Assembly (NCBI GenBank): GCA_963747105.1
Contig: CAVVEC010000016.1
Coordinates: 620,001-684,000, forward strand
Length of the DNA: 64,000 nucleotides
Reading direction: 5' to 3'
From: CAVVEC01 sp963747105
Lineage (GTDB): Bacteria; Acidobacteriota; Terriglobia; Terriglobales; Acidobacteriaceae
Under the pieces are notes generated by a model, which saw nothing but the letters and a program-made list of their open reading frames with translations, searched no databases and was not told where the DNA came from. Position 1 is the first letter of the stretch. Every line of letters starts with the position of its first letter. This document shows positions 49,129 through 60,223 of the stretch, piece by piece. The translations under genes were made by a program, and so were the position numbers.

Positions 49129-50090
49129 AGGGCCAGTTCTCCTTGTGATTGCATGCTAGTGAAGAGTTCCTCATTGATTTGCACTCTGATCTCAACTTTC
49201 TTGCCATCGATTGATACAACCGTGCACTTGATGTCATGGAGGTCCGGGGCGGCGATCACCCGCCATACCTGCAACATTCGAGTCGGATCGATTGCGATAG
49301 TCTTCAGTTTGCGGGGTCGAGGGTACGCTACCCTGACTGTTGCTGCAGTTCTTCGGTTCTCGAGAATCTCTCTCTGTTCAGACTGAGAAAACTTACGCCA
49401 AGTCCAGGCCTGGTGAATGGAGATCTCCTCACGTTCGAGTGCCTGGAGAACGCTGGCATCGGCTTCCTTCCGGAGCTGTTTGACGTAGTCGATGTAGGCT
49501 TCGCAGACATCTGCCAATTTTGCTAATTTCGAGCGGACATGCATTTCGGCAGCTTTTGTCAGATTCGACAAACCTTTTTTCTGACCGCCGGCGATCTGGT
49601 TGGCCAAGGCCTCTTGCCTAAATTTGTCTTCAAGTTCCAAAACGACTACGACCCGACAATAGCTGTTCCATCCATTGCGACGCCTATGCCTCCGAAGAAG
49701 CCATTCAATTTTTTGCTCGTCAGTAGTGAGCAAATGCTCAATACAAAGAACTCGACTACAATCCGCGTCTAGGGCCGCCTTCCATTGGGGATGGCCGTCA
49801 AGAATTTCCCCGGCCGGTGTGATGTCAACCGCCTCTTCGAACGCTGCGTCATCTTGCTGGGCGATTCTGTTGCGTTCTGGTGTTGTGGTCGCGATCCCGT
49901 AACGTTCCAGGCTTGGATGAGGATGCAGCTCTCGTGGCGAACGCCACACGAATCGGCGACCGAAAGCATCAGCGAGCTTCGATCGGTCACCTGAAACCTC
50001 GGAGTGAGGCCTACCTGCGTTTGGCAAAGCTTGACCGATTTCGTCCCATGTCACAGGAGCAAGCGCGCGGGCTTCATCCGAGGGCGACAT
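49125..50090 (-). CDS. ParB-like nuclease-domain protein coupled to IS91 transposase
   Basis: A 321-residue protein from ATG 50090 (the frame opens with TTG at 50153). The N-terminal half fits a ParB-type fold: a WRSPRELHPHPSLERYG opening and GEILDGHPQWKAAL, equivalent to the (V/I)DGHRR.A.. strand-helix of ParB. It continues into a helical domain with QKKGLSNLTKAAEMHVRSKL and a HTH-like region EREEISIHQAWTWRKFSQ, as in ParB/KorB relatives. It ends two bases before the IS91 ATG. ParB proteins bind and spread on DNA in segregation; here a role in transposition control is only an inference. Confidence 0.65.
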   Translation of the reverse strand: MSPSDEARALAPVTWDEIGQALPNAGRPHSEVSGDRSKLADAFGRRFVWRSPRELHPHPSLERYGIATTTPERNRIAQQDDAAFEEAVDITPAGEILDGHPQWKAALDADCSRVLCIEHLLTTDEQKIEWLLRRHRRRNGWNSYCRVVVVLELEDKFRQEALANQIAGGQKKGLSNLTKAAEMHVRSKLAKLADVCEAYIDYVKQLRKEADASVLQALEREEISIHQAWTWRKFSQSEQREILENRRTAATVRVAYPRPRKLKTIAIDPTRMLQVWRVIAAPDLHDIKCTVVSIDGKKVEIRVQINEELFTSMQSQGELAL

Positions 50091-50340
50091 TTCGTGCCGG
50101 CCATCGGAACCGGAGATTTGCCCCTCGGCTCCTGTCCGTTCGTAAGCTCGCAATCAGCCCCCAATGCCCACCGATGCAGGTCTGTGTGAGGCAAACACCG
50201 CATCCGCAGTTTGGGACCACCGATAACCTGTGGACAGGAATCGAGGTCCAAGTAGGGTCCAGAATCTAGATTGTTTGGGTAGGTTTTGTGCGGAATGAAA
50301 AGGTAAGCCCCGTTGATTCAGCGGCGGTTAACGAGGGCCG

Positions 50341-50390
50341 TTGGGCTCATAACCCAAAGGTCGGTGGTTCAAATCCACCCCCCGCAACCA
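50341..50390 (+). tRNA. tRNA-Met(CAT), 3' half only
   Basis: The 3' half of a tRNA: anticodon stem-loop TTGGG-CTCATAA-CCCAA (anticodon CAT), variable loop AGGTC, T arm GGTGG-TTCAAAT-CCACC, acceptor strand CCCCGCA, discriminator A and encoded CCA. The T arm and anticodon stem pair perfectly. The 5' half is missing: the upstream bases contain no TGCGGGG acceptor strand or D arm. The sequence resembles initiator tRNA. A half tRNA at the border of a mobile region is typical of an att site. Confidence 0.8.
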
Positions 50391-50600
50391 ACTTTAAGCT
50401 CCCCTGCATCAGTCACTTGAAGCCGTTTGCGGGAACTGCAACCGGATTTCGTCTGACTCCCATTCGCCGAGGAAGCCGTTGTTCCGTCGTCTCCCGGTGG
50501 CCCGTTCGCGTTCGCGCCCGCCGGACGACTGAGAACCATTTCCACCACCTTGCTGTTGGCAACAGGCCCCTGGCCTGAGACCGCACGCATCGCAGTGAAG

Positions 50601-51554
50601 TTATTTCTCCTGTTTGCCGGATGGCTGAATCTGCACGAACTGCCAGCCGAAGCGGCCTTTGATGCAGAGATTGCCGTGAGTCACGCTGTGGTCGAGCGGC
50701 GAGGTCACGCGAACGATCTGCCCGTCCTGCTGGTGCACGGTGAGATCGCAGCCCACTCCGCAGTAAGGACAGATGGTGTCGGTCTTGCGTCTGACGGCTT
50801 TCGTTCCAGGTGCCCGCCTGGCGCATGTCATATTCGCTCTTGAACATCAGCGCGCCGGTGGGGCAGACGCCGATGCAGTTGCCGCAATAGACGCAGGCCG
50901 AGTCGGGCAGGGGGACGTCGAATTCCGTGGCGATGTGGGCGGAGAAGCCGCGGCCGGCCACGGCGATCGCGAAAGTATTCTGCGCGTCCACGCCGCAGGC
51001 TTCCACGCACTTGTAGCAGAGAACGCACTTGGAGTAGTCGCGGACGTAAAGATCGTTGTCAATTTTCACCGGCTGGGCGACGGTGGCGCGGGTTGTGCCG
51101 AAGCGCTCGGGATGCGCGTCGTAGCGCTCCATGTACTCCTGCATCGCGGGCGCGGTGGAAAGGTCTACCGACGAAGCCAGAAATTCCAGGACCAGCCGCC
51201 GGCTCAGGCGGACGCGCTCGGAATCGGTCTTGATGGACATGTTGGGTTCCACTTTGCGCGAGCAGGCCGGAACGAGTGTGCGCGAGCCTTCCAGCTCCAC
51301 CACGCACACGCGGCAGACATTGACCGGCGTGAGGCTCTCCAGGAAGCAGAGCGTCGGCGTGTCGATGCCAAGTTTCTTTGGCCGCGTCGAGGATGGTGGA
51401 ACCTTCGGGCACGGAAACCGGCTGGCCGTCGATCTTGATTTCGATGGAGCGGCGTTCGCGGTCCGGGCGGAGCCTGCGGGACTGGGCCGCGCGGCAGCGG
51501 AATGCGTCGGCTCGGGCGCGTCGAGCGCATGGTTGATCTCGGCTGTCGTTCGGC

Positions 51555-51558
<4 letters not shown>
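50601..51558 (-). CDS. Formate dehydrogenase iron-sulfur part, split FdsA N-terminus (frameshifted)
   Basis: A NuoG-like electron-transfer protein. From ATG 51558 it shows a [2Fe-2S] ferredoxin region (TPTLCFLESLTPVNVCRVCVVE), an NADH_G [4Fe-4S] segment, a pair of ferredoxin motifs (CVLCYKCVEACG and CVYCGNCIGVCP), then, after a frame shift near 50830, the molybdopterin-enzyme motif CPYCGVGCDLTV and GNLCIKGRFGWQFVQ where it stops. In Ralstonia-type FdsA this runs straight on into the catalytic domain; here that domain is the separate gene 53471-55365. The start overlaps the upstream stop (ATGA). Confidence 0.85.
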
Positions 51559-53470
<1,912 letters not shown>

Positions 53471-53484
<14 letters not shown>

Positions 53485-55365
53485 TGCGAATGGCGGTTGC
53501 CTTGAACTCTGACGGTTCCTGATTTCGGGTCGACGGCGTCAATGGTCAGCTCGTTGGTCGCTATCTGATCGTGCGCGTGGACCGACAAAAACGCCAGGCC
53601 GGGACGCAAGCCCGAATCAAAGCGCACCGGCGCGACGAGCGATCCCCGCCGCGAAGTCACGCGGACTTTTTCGCCTTCGTGCAATTTGTAGCGCAGGCCA
53701 TCTTCCGGAGAAACATCCAGCGCTTCATCGCGCCGCAGCGGCGATGAATATTCTCTGGTTTGCACGCCGGTGTTGTAATCATCGAGCCGGCGGCCGGTGG
53801 TCAGGCGAATGGGATATTGCTCGTCAAGCTGGTCCACGGGCGGCTCAAACTCCACCACGCTAAACGGCGCGCGCGGGCCAATCAGCGGGTCACTCCACAG
53901 CCGGCCGTGGAGAAACATTTCTCCGGGATGCGACTCGTCATAGCACGGCCACTGAATGCCGCCCATTTCTTCCAGGCGACGGTAACTCATGCCGCCGTGC
54001 ATGGGGCTCAGCGAGCGCAACTCATTCCAAATCGCTTCGGGATCAGGCGTGCCCCAATCATGGCCGAGGCGGCGCGCCAGATCGAAAATAATCTCAAGAT
54101 CGTCGCGAACGCCGGCGGGAGGCGGCACGGTGCGACGCACGCGCTGCACGCGGCGCTCGCTGGAAGTCACAGTGCCTTCGCTTTCAAACGCGCCGGCTGC
54201 GGCGGGCAGCACAACGTCGGCCAGTTCAGCCGTCTTGGTATAGAAAAGATCCTGGACCACAAGGAATTCAAGTCCCCGCAGCCGCTTGAGGGCGCGATGC
54301 CGGTCGGCTTCCGAATCGGCGGGATTTTCGCCCAGCACGTAGAGCGTCGTGAGCTGGCCGTGCTCCATGGCTTCGAACATGTCGCTCAGATGCCAGCCGC
54401 GCTTCGGCTGGATCTTCACGCCCCAGGCTTTCTCAAACTTGGCGCGCAGTTCGTCGTTTTCGACATGCTGGAAGCCGGGCAGGCGGTCGGGAATCGCGCC
54501 CATGTCGCCGCCACCCTGGACGTTGTTCTGTCCGCGCAGCGGATTGACGCCACTGCCGTAGCGGCCAACGTGGCCGGTGAGCAGCGCCAGGTTGATGAGG
54601 GCCACCACGTTGTCCACGGCGTTGTGATGCTCGGTGATGCCCAGAGTCCAGCAAAGTTGGGCGCGCGGGGCCTTGGCGTAGGCATGGGCCATCTTGCGGA
54701 TGGCTTCCGCGGGCACGCCGGTCTCGCGTCTCGGCCCGATCGAGCGTGTATTTCTCGACGTGCGCTTTGTAGGCTTCAAATCCGCTGGTGGCGTGGCGGA
54801 TGAACTTTTCGTTGGCCAGTCCGGCGGCGATGATTTCCCGCCCCATGGCGTTGGCCAGCGAAATGTCGGAGCCCACGTCCAGGCCCAGCCAGAGATTGGC
54901 CCAGCGCGCGGAACTGGTGCGCCGCGGGTCCACCACATAAAGTTCGGCGCCGTTGCGTATGCCCTTCAGCAGATGATGGAAGAAAATCGGGTGCGTTTCC
55001 CGCGCATTCGATCCCCACAACAGGATCACGTTCGTGTCTTCGATCTCGCGATACGAACTGGTCCCGCCGCCCGCTCCGAATACCGCCGCCAGACCGGCGA
55101 CGCTAGGGGCATGTCAAGTCCGGTTGCAGCTGTCGATGTTGTTGGTGCCCATGACGCTGCGCACGAATTTTTGCGCCGCGTAGTTCAGCTCGTTGGTGGT
55201 CTTGGAGCAACTGAACATGCCAAAGTTCCGCGGATCGTTTTTCTCGATGGATTTGCGGAACGCCGCAGCGACGCGGTCCATGGCTTCATCCCAGGTGGCG
55301 GGGCGATGCGAACCGTTCTCGCGCACCAGCGGTTGGGTCAGTCGGGCTTTCATTGGTTCAGGCAT
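53471..55365 (-). CDS. Formate dehydrogenase catalytic subunit, selenocysteine at UGA (split FdsA)
   Basis: A molybdenum/tungsten-pterin formate dehydrogenase, oxidising formate to CO2. ATG 55365 begins MPEPMKARLTQPLVRENGSH. Codon 84 is TGA at 55114-55116; upstream is NNIDSCNRT and downstream, in the same frame, HAPSVAGLAAVFGAGGG. E. coli FdhF has the same arrangement (...UHGPSVAGL), so the TGA encodes Sec. A SECIS hairpin follows. Later motifs: WGSNARETHPIFFHHLLKG and AIRKMAHAYAKAPRAQLCWT (one indel near 54735). A second indel near 53490 gives the natural end FKATAIRIEKV, stop 53471. It lacks the N-terminal CxxCxxxC cluster domain, which is on the third gene. Confidence 0.9.
55084..55116 (-). 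promoter_or_regulatory. Bacterial SECIS element and Sec UGA codon
   Basis: Minus strand: TGA (55116-55114), 11 nt, then a 7-bp stem CGTCGCC / GGCGGCG (55102-55096 and 55090-55084) with loop GGTCT. E. coli fdhF has the UGA followed by 11 nt and a stem with loop AGGUCU; the GGUC core is what SelB recognises. One U-G pair, all others Watson-Crick. Confidence 0.88.
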
Positions 55366-55905
55366 AGCGTCCCCGAAATAAATGTCAGGAGAATCGTAGC
55401 ATTTATTGATCTGGAGTCCGCCTGCTGGCCACGGTCCCAGTTAAGGTTATAGTTCCGCGCTCACAGCCGGGGAAGCAGCGTGGCAAGCGCGCGCGGTGGT
55501 GGGCGTGGCCGCGGGCAACTCGGGCCGGGATATTAATTCTTAACCAACGGCTGACGAAACTGTCTGGGGCGAGTCTCATTTTGCAAAAAGCGCACAGCGT
55601 GCACTTTTAAAAGGCCGAGCCACACCGGGCCAGGTATGGATCATGTTTCAAAAGTACGAACGGAGCGCTATCCGAATAGATACTCAAGACTATCCGAATG
55701 GATAGCTGACCAGAGGCTCGGCAGTCATATAGCTGATCGTCCTACGAGGGTTAGTGATTGAAAGCGCGTCGTCTGGCGGGTCGACGAAACGTCCCGTTCT
55801 GGAACCTGACGTGCTCCGATAAAACCCTGTCAAGACCTGGCAGGCATTCACCGCATCGGGTCTTGCGATGAGTACGCTCTCTTTGAGGCGTGGAGCTAGC
55901 GAGCG
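55366..55905. other. Intergenic region upstream of formate dehydrogenase and 55906 gene
   Basis: Divergent upstream region of about 540 bp. A 130-residue frame on the minus strand (55690-56082) has no recognisable features and overlaps the plus gene, so I leave it out. The only structure I see is a pair of tandem palindromes at 55669-55704. No clear sigma-70 boxes. Confidence 0.5.
55669..55704. repeat. Two tandem palindromic operator-like sites
   Basis: TATCCGAATAGATA (55669-55682) and TATCCGAATGGATA (55691-55704). The second is a perfect TATCC-GAAT-GGATA inverted repeat, the first differs at one base. Their centres are 22 bp apart, two helical turns, as for a dimeric repressor binding side by side. 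Confidence 0.45.
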
Positions 55906-57018
55906 ATGATCGCGATCGAAGCTATCAAGTTTAACCACGACACGAACGCTGCGACGCACGATGGGTTCAACATCCGCCAGAATGCGACGCGGTTCATCAG
56001 CGTTCCCGAGTGGCGGCGCTTCATCTGCGTCAATCCGGAAGACTCCTGCGCGGCATATGCCATTGCCCCGACACAGGGCCACCCGATAACCATCGAGGTA
56101 TCTCTGAGTTCAAACGAACCGGGTATTGCGTTCATCGAAGTCCGGGTGGATCATCATGTCAAGGCGCGTCCCGTGAATTTCATTAATGGCAAAACCGGTT
56201 TCGTCAGCTTCGAGCTGGTTGATCCCCCGGTCACGCGCGGTCGCGTAGGTATCTGGGACCTCGCGTGGCGTTGGGAATACCGTCTCGGGCCGCACCATCC
56301 GTGGCATCATTTTGACACTACGCGCCACCGCGTATACGTAGTGCTCGACGTGCCTACCGATCCCTGGGAGCAGGGGCCGTACAACACGGGCAACACTCAA
56401 TTGCCGTGGGCGGATGTATTGGATTACGCCTGCCGCTGGGCGGAGGGCGCAACCTCCAAGGACATGGCGGCAGCGCTGGTCACGCAGAGTGTCTACGCGC
56501 TGGGTCCCAGCATCGTGACTTACGATTGTCCGGGCGGGGGCAGTTCGCACTACAGTTGGGGGAACTTTGACTGCACTGCATTCATCGAGCTGCTGCGCGG
56601 TGGTTTCGGCAACGGGGTATACGTGAATTGCAGCGATTGCGCAACTATCGTCTCGACCTTTGCCAATGCGCTTGGATGTAATCTGTGGCAATCGAAAATG
56701 GGCTGGGGGTTTGCGCTCAACGAACTACTCGCGATCGGCAGCGGGAACTGGCAGACTGCGTGCGGCTGGGGGAGCTTCAGCTATCACGAGGTGGCATGGG
56801 AGGCCGGCTGCACGGCCAGCGACGATATCTATGATGCGTGTCTGCAGGTAGATGGTGACAGCGATCCGACCAGCGCACCGCACGTTCCGCTGCTCCCGCA
56901 GGACCTGCGGTTCGGCAACCCCGGCGATTTGCTCTATCGCGACCGGCTTGCCACGCCCGCGGGCCGCCCGAGCTGTAATCCGCAGCCCGCGACGAAGCAA
57001 CGGCGGGTGGTTGTATAG
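55906..57018 (+). CDS. Hypothetical protein, possible papain/transglutaminase-like fold
   Basis: A 370-residue protein without signal peptide, no named family recognised. The N-terminal 160 residues are beta-rich. The C-terminal half contains DCTAFIELL, then NCSDCATIVSTFANALGCNL with several Cys, a candidate catalytic His in FSYHEVAW and Asp in CTASDDIYDACLQVDGD. The Cys-His-Asp order is that of papain/transglutaminase folds, but the fit is only by eye. It is followed 11 bp later by a second unknown gene. Confidence 0.5.
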   Translation: MIAIEAIKFNHDTNAATHDGFNIRQNATRFISVPEWRRFICVNPEDSCAAYAIAPTQGHPITIEVSLSSNEPGIAFIEVRVDHHVKARPVNFINGKTGFVSFELVDPPVTRGRVGIWDLAWRWEYRLGPHHPWHHFDTTRHRVYVVLDVPTDPWEQGPYNTGNTQLPWADVLDYACRWAEGATSKDMAAALVTQSVYALGPSIVTYDCPGGGSSHYSWGNFDCTAFIELLRGGFGNGVYVNCSDCATIVSTFANALGCNLWQSKMGWGFALNELLAIGSGNWQTACGWGSFSYHEVAWEAGCTASDDIYDACLQVDGDSDPTSAPHVPLLPQDLRFGNPGDLLYRDRLATPAGRPSCNPQPATKQRRVVV

Positions 57019-57029
57019 GAGTGGACGGA

Positions 57030-57530
57030 ATGCAAGCCGAGCAGAAGCGATTCATTGAGAAACGGTACAACGTGCGGGAATGGCATGGCAACAGTAAGCA
57101 TGGCCGGCGCGCGATAAGGGGATTCAGCTTCGAGCAGTGGGAGATTCCGGGTTGGAAGCCGCAGCGCATGCTGCGCGACGAGCATGCGAAGACGACGAGC
57201 ATTCGTTCGCTTTGGCGTCACGGTGAATCGACCTCCGAATTGTTGGCGATCGACGTGTTCGAGTGCTCGTCGGTAGAAGCCGCGCACAACCAGCTACTCG
57301 AAGCTTTTGGCAACATGGAATCCGCTGCGGTCGAACGCCGAACGGGAAAAGATGCTCCGGGTGATGTTGCGTTCGGCTTGGGCGACACCATGGTCCTGTT
57401 CGCGCTGGCGAATCTGGTCGTGTTGATCCGCAACGCAGGGCCAAGCGTGGTCCGCGTCGGGGACATCGCGCGGCAACTCGACAGATTTCTTGTGCGGCGC
57501 CTTGAAGCCAAGCGAACTGATGACGAGTAG
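57030..57530 (+). CDS. Hypothetical protein, partner of the 55906 gene
   Basis: A 166-residue protein, start ATG 57030 with GGAG eight bases upstream (a GTG nine bases earlier is also possible). No domain recognised; it is charged and ends in a helical tail (QLDRFLVRRLEAK). The short spacing from the upstream gene suggests an operon pair. Confidence 0.5.
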   Translation: MQAEQKRFIEKRYNVREWHGNSKHGRRAIRGFSFEQWEIPGWKPQRMLRDEHAKTTSIRSLWRHGESTSELLAIDVFECSSVEAAHNQLLEAFGNMESAAVERRTGKDAPGDVAFGLGDTMVLFALANLVVLIRNAGPSVVRVGDIARQLDRFLVRRLEAKRTDDE

Positions 57531-57615
57531 GTGTTATCGTGGACTGCTCACGAACACGTCGTAACGTTGAAACTGCCGGAGTATTGAAGGAATTGCTTTT
57601 TGCAAGGAGGAGCTT

Positions 57616-58083
57616 ATGTCACGCGACGCTCGAAGTTGTCTTTTTTCCGGCCTCTGGTTCGCGCTGTTGCTAACGCTTCTCGTCGGCTGTCGCGCCGAAC
57701 CCGACCTGGAAAAAACTGAACTGCTCCCTGAGGCTGGCCCAAATGAGACAAATTTCTCTCCCTACCAGCCGAAGAATCCGTACGCCCAGGTCTCTGACAA
57801 TCTTCTCGAACGCCAGATTCTGGAGGTGGCTGGACCGCAGGGTACTACGATTAAGATCCTTGACCTGTACGTTCCACCCACAAGAACTGCCCAGAATGTC
57901 TCTTTGCCCGGCGCCGCCGTGCTTGATGTGAAGAACGGTGAGGGCAAACTCGTGTTGATGGGGAATCCGATGAATCTCTCATTTGGAACAACCGGAAGCG
58001 TTCCTCAAGGCACTGTGTTTTCGGTTCAAAACACCGGTCAATCGCCTCTGATTATTCGCGCTCGCGTAATCGTAGCTCCGTAA
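57616..58083 (+). CDS. Lipoprotein of unknown function
   Basis: A 155-residue lipoprotein: after a hydrophobic leader the lipobox is LVGC, so a lipid-modified Cys at about residue 25. AAGGAGGAG precedes the ATG. The C-terminal part is beta-rich (TVFSVQNTGQSPLIIRARVIVAP). It is the first gene of a three-gene cluster with the PQQ-type propeller and the secreted protein at 59780. Confidence 0.7.
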   Translation: MSRDARSCLFSGLWFALLLTLLVGCRAEPDLEKTELLPEAGPNETNFSPYQPKNPYAQVSDNLLERQILEVAGPQGTTIKILDLYVPPTRTAQNVSLPGAAVLDVKNGEGKLVLMGNPMNLSFGTTGSVPQGTVFSVQNTGQSPLIIRARVIVAP

Positions 58084-58127
58084 AATAACATGCCCTGGAT
58101 CAGAACAGAGAATGAAGGAGGTGCGAG

Positions 58128-59714
58128 ATGAAACTCAGAAGACTGGTCAGTGTTCTTATCCTTCTTGTTTTAGGGTTTTCTCTGGCTGGCTGCTCCAAAA
58201 GAAGTTGGCTAGCCTTCCGTCACGATGCTCGTCGCACCGGTAACCAGCATCACCGGTCACGTCTCTCGGATCCATCCAAGGTGGCTGGCCTGCACTACGT
58301 CTGGACGTTCACACCTCCATCCTCGGTCTCCTCTTATGGATCTCCAATAGTTCATGAGGGCCGCGTCTATATCGGCAACGGAAACGGCTTCTTTTATGCA
58401 GTCAACGCCAAGACCGGCGCTTTGCTCTGGCAATATCCGCCAGTCGGAGGACAGCCTCTGACCTCAACATTTACCTGTAATCCATCAAGCTGGGGTATAG
58501 CCTCAAGCGGCGCATTTGCCGAGGTCCATGGAAAAGATGCAATCATCTTCGGCGCCCCAGACCAGTCCTCCGGGGCCCATTTAGGCGACGGTCATCTTTT
58601 CGCGGTGGACGCCGAGACGGGAGGGTTGCTGTGGGAGTCCCCCGCCGTCGCGCAGGTGGTCACGGCTGGCCCTAACCCCCTTCATGAGCAGATAGGGTAC
58701 TCTTCGCCTCTGATCTTCCACGATCACGCCTACATCGGCATCGCCGATCATTGCGACAATCCGATTCAGAATGGCAGGCTCGTCTCCGTGAATCTCTCTG
58801 ATGGCAGCGTCGACACGTCTTTCAGTTATGTCTCCACCAACGCACGGGGCGGTGGCATCTGGAATTCTGCCGCCGGTTGGGACAATGCGGTTTTCTTTAC
58901 GACCGGCAATACCAGAAACGGGAACGCCACACAGCCGAGCCTCAATCGAGGGCTGTCTGTCCTGCGAGTGGATGACCATACCGGCAATGTCATCTGGCAG
59001 CATCAGCCTGTGCCCTACTCGCTCGACGACAACCCGGACTGGGCTGCGGGTGCCGTCGTGATGCACACCAGTTGTGGCGCGCATGTCACCTCCCAGCAAA
59101 AAGACGGATGGGCGTGGTCGGTCGACGCCGGAAGCGGTACCGTGGGATGGGCCTTCCCCACCGGCCCCTGGGCCAGCAGTGGTTTCCAACCTGTAGATGG
59201 CACCGTGCACGGAGACACCGATTACAAGCGTCCGGGAGCTGCTTGGGGAGATGTTTATGTGGCGGTCGTTGGCGGTCTCGATACCACCACCGACCTAGCC
59301 GCAGGGTATACGCGATTGCATGCGCTCAACGTTTGCGCGCCCGAGAATCGCCGTGTGCGTTGGATCAAGGACGTGCCCGATACTGGAGGCTTCGGCTATC
59401 CACTCGGCCCGCCGGTGATCACGCGCGGGATCGTCTACGTGGGTACAAACCAGGGCCACCTGATTGCGATTGCGGATCCGAGCGTCGCGCCTGCGGTGGG
59501 TTGGCGGTGCAGCGATCCCAATGTGCCGACCGGAATCTGCGCGATTCTGGGAATCTTGGGTTCGGTGACGCGTCTCGTACCTGACCCGGTCATCCTGAAT
59601 GACATCGCGTTACCGGGTGCGGCGGGGATCTTCGGCGAACCTGCCTTGGTAGGTGACCGTATCTACATCGCTGACACGGGCGGCAAGCTCTTCATGCTGG
59701 ATGCAGATCCTTAA
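58128..59714 (+). CDS. PQQ-like beta-propeller lipoprotein
   Basis: A 528-residue protein with a lipobox (LAGC) and repeated PQQ/YVTN-like blades: SPIVHEGRVYIGNGNGFFYA then VNAKTGALLWQYPP, GDGHLFAVDAETGGLLWES, and LFMLDAD at the end. A GAAGGAGG ribosome site lies seven bases before the ATG. Propellers of this type bind PQQ or act as protein-interaction scaffolds; no dehydrogenase-specific residues are evident, so I do not call it an enzyme. Confidence 0.82.
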   Translation: MKLRRLVSVLILLVLGFSLAGCSKRSWLAFRHDARRTGNQHHRSRLSDPSKVAGLHYVWTFTPPSSVSSYGSPIVHEGRVYIGNGNGFFYAVNAKTGALLWQYPPVGGQPLTSTFTCNPSSWGIASSGAFAEVHGKDAIIFGAPDQSSGAHLGDGHLFAVDAETGGLLWESPAVAQVVTAGPNPLHEQIGYSSPLIFHDHAYIGIADHCDNPIQNGRLVSVNLSDGSVDTSFSYVSTNARGGGIWNSAAGWDNAVFFTTGNTRNGNATQPSLNRGLSVLRVDDHTGNVIWQHQPVPYSLDDNPDWAAGAVVMHTSCGAHVTSQQKDGWAWSVDAGSGTVGWAFPTGPWASSGFQPVDGTVHGDTDYKRPGAAWGDVYVAVVGGLDTTTDLAAGYTRLHALNVCAPENRRVRWIKDVPDTGGFGYPLGPPVITRGIVYVGTNQGHLIAIADPSVAPAVGWRCSDPNVPTGICAILGILGSVTRLVPDPVILNDIALPGAAGIFGEPALVGDRIYIADTGGKLFMLDADP

Positions 59715-59779
59715 GCGACGGGGGGCCGGTTTTCATGCAAAGCCGAGTGGGAAACGCTGTGCTCGCGAAGGTGAAGAAC

Positions 59780-60223
59780 ATGCTCACAAAAAAAGTGGTT
59801 GCATTTTGCATACTCGTCTTGCTTGGAGCTTTCGTCCTGCCGAGTGCGGCTCAGGAGGCGGCCGCAAACGAATCAGCGACAAATACAAGGCTTGGCGCCA
59901 GGTACGAGACCTGGAAAGCGCTTCAGACGACAGAGCGGTTCAGCGGTCCGCTGGCGCTCAAGTCAACGAAAGGCAAACCCTTATCCATCGCGGTCGGCCT
60001 TCGCTTGTGGTCGATTGATGCCGTGCGTGGACCGCAGAAACTTCTGGTCCCGGAGTTTACCGTTTTTCATCTGCGCGCTGGCACGCTGAAGACCATGACT
60101 GACGGAAAGGAGGCGACGCGCAAGACTGATGACTTTTGGGTTCTACCGGCAGGCTCGCAAATGTCTGTCCAAGTGAAAGGCGAAACGGCCGTTCTCGAGA
60201 CCACAACTATTTCACCCAAGTGA
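59780..60223 (+). CDS. Secreted hypothetical protein
   Basis: The M at 59780 is taken as start because it gives a signal peptide (MLTKKVVAFCILVLLGAFVLPSAAQ); the frame opens 45 bp earlier. The mature 120 residues have a cupin-like beta order (LVPEFTVFHLRAGTLKTM) and end in a KGETAVLETTTISP strand, but metal ligands are not clear. It lies 65 bp after the propeller. Confidence 0.55.
   Translation: MLTKKVVAFCILVLLGAFVLPSAAQEAAANESATNTRLGARYETWKALQTTERFSGPLALKSTKGKPLSIAVGLRLWSIDAVRGPQKLLVPEFTVFHLRAGTLKTMTDGKEATRKTDDFWVLPAGSQMSVQVKGETAVLETTTISPK

Noticed and set aside
50289..50390. Complete tRNA-Met gene
   Set aside because: No 5' acceptor strand pairing with CCCCGCA and no D arm could be found at any allowed distance; only the 3' half is supported.
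53760..54803. 347-codon plus-strand frame inside the formate dehydrogenase gene
   Set aside because: Antisense shadow of the molybdopterin domain.
55114..55116. TGA in fdhA as a nonsense mutation
   Set aside because: The position, the in-frame continuation and the SECIS hairpin all point to selenocysteine.
55690..56082. 130-codon minus-strand open frame
   Set aside because: It overlaps the start of the 55906 gene and has no recognisable sequence or ribosome site.
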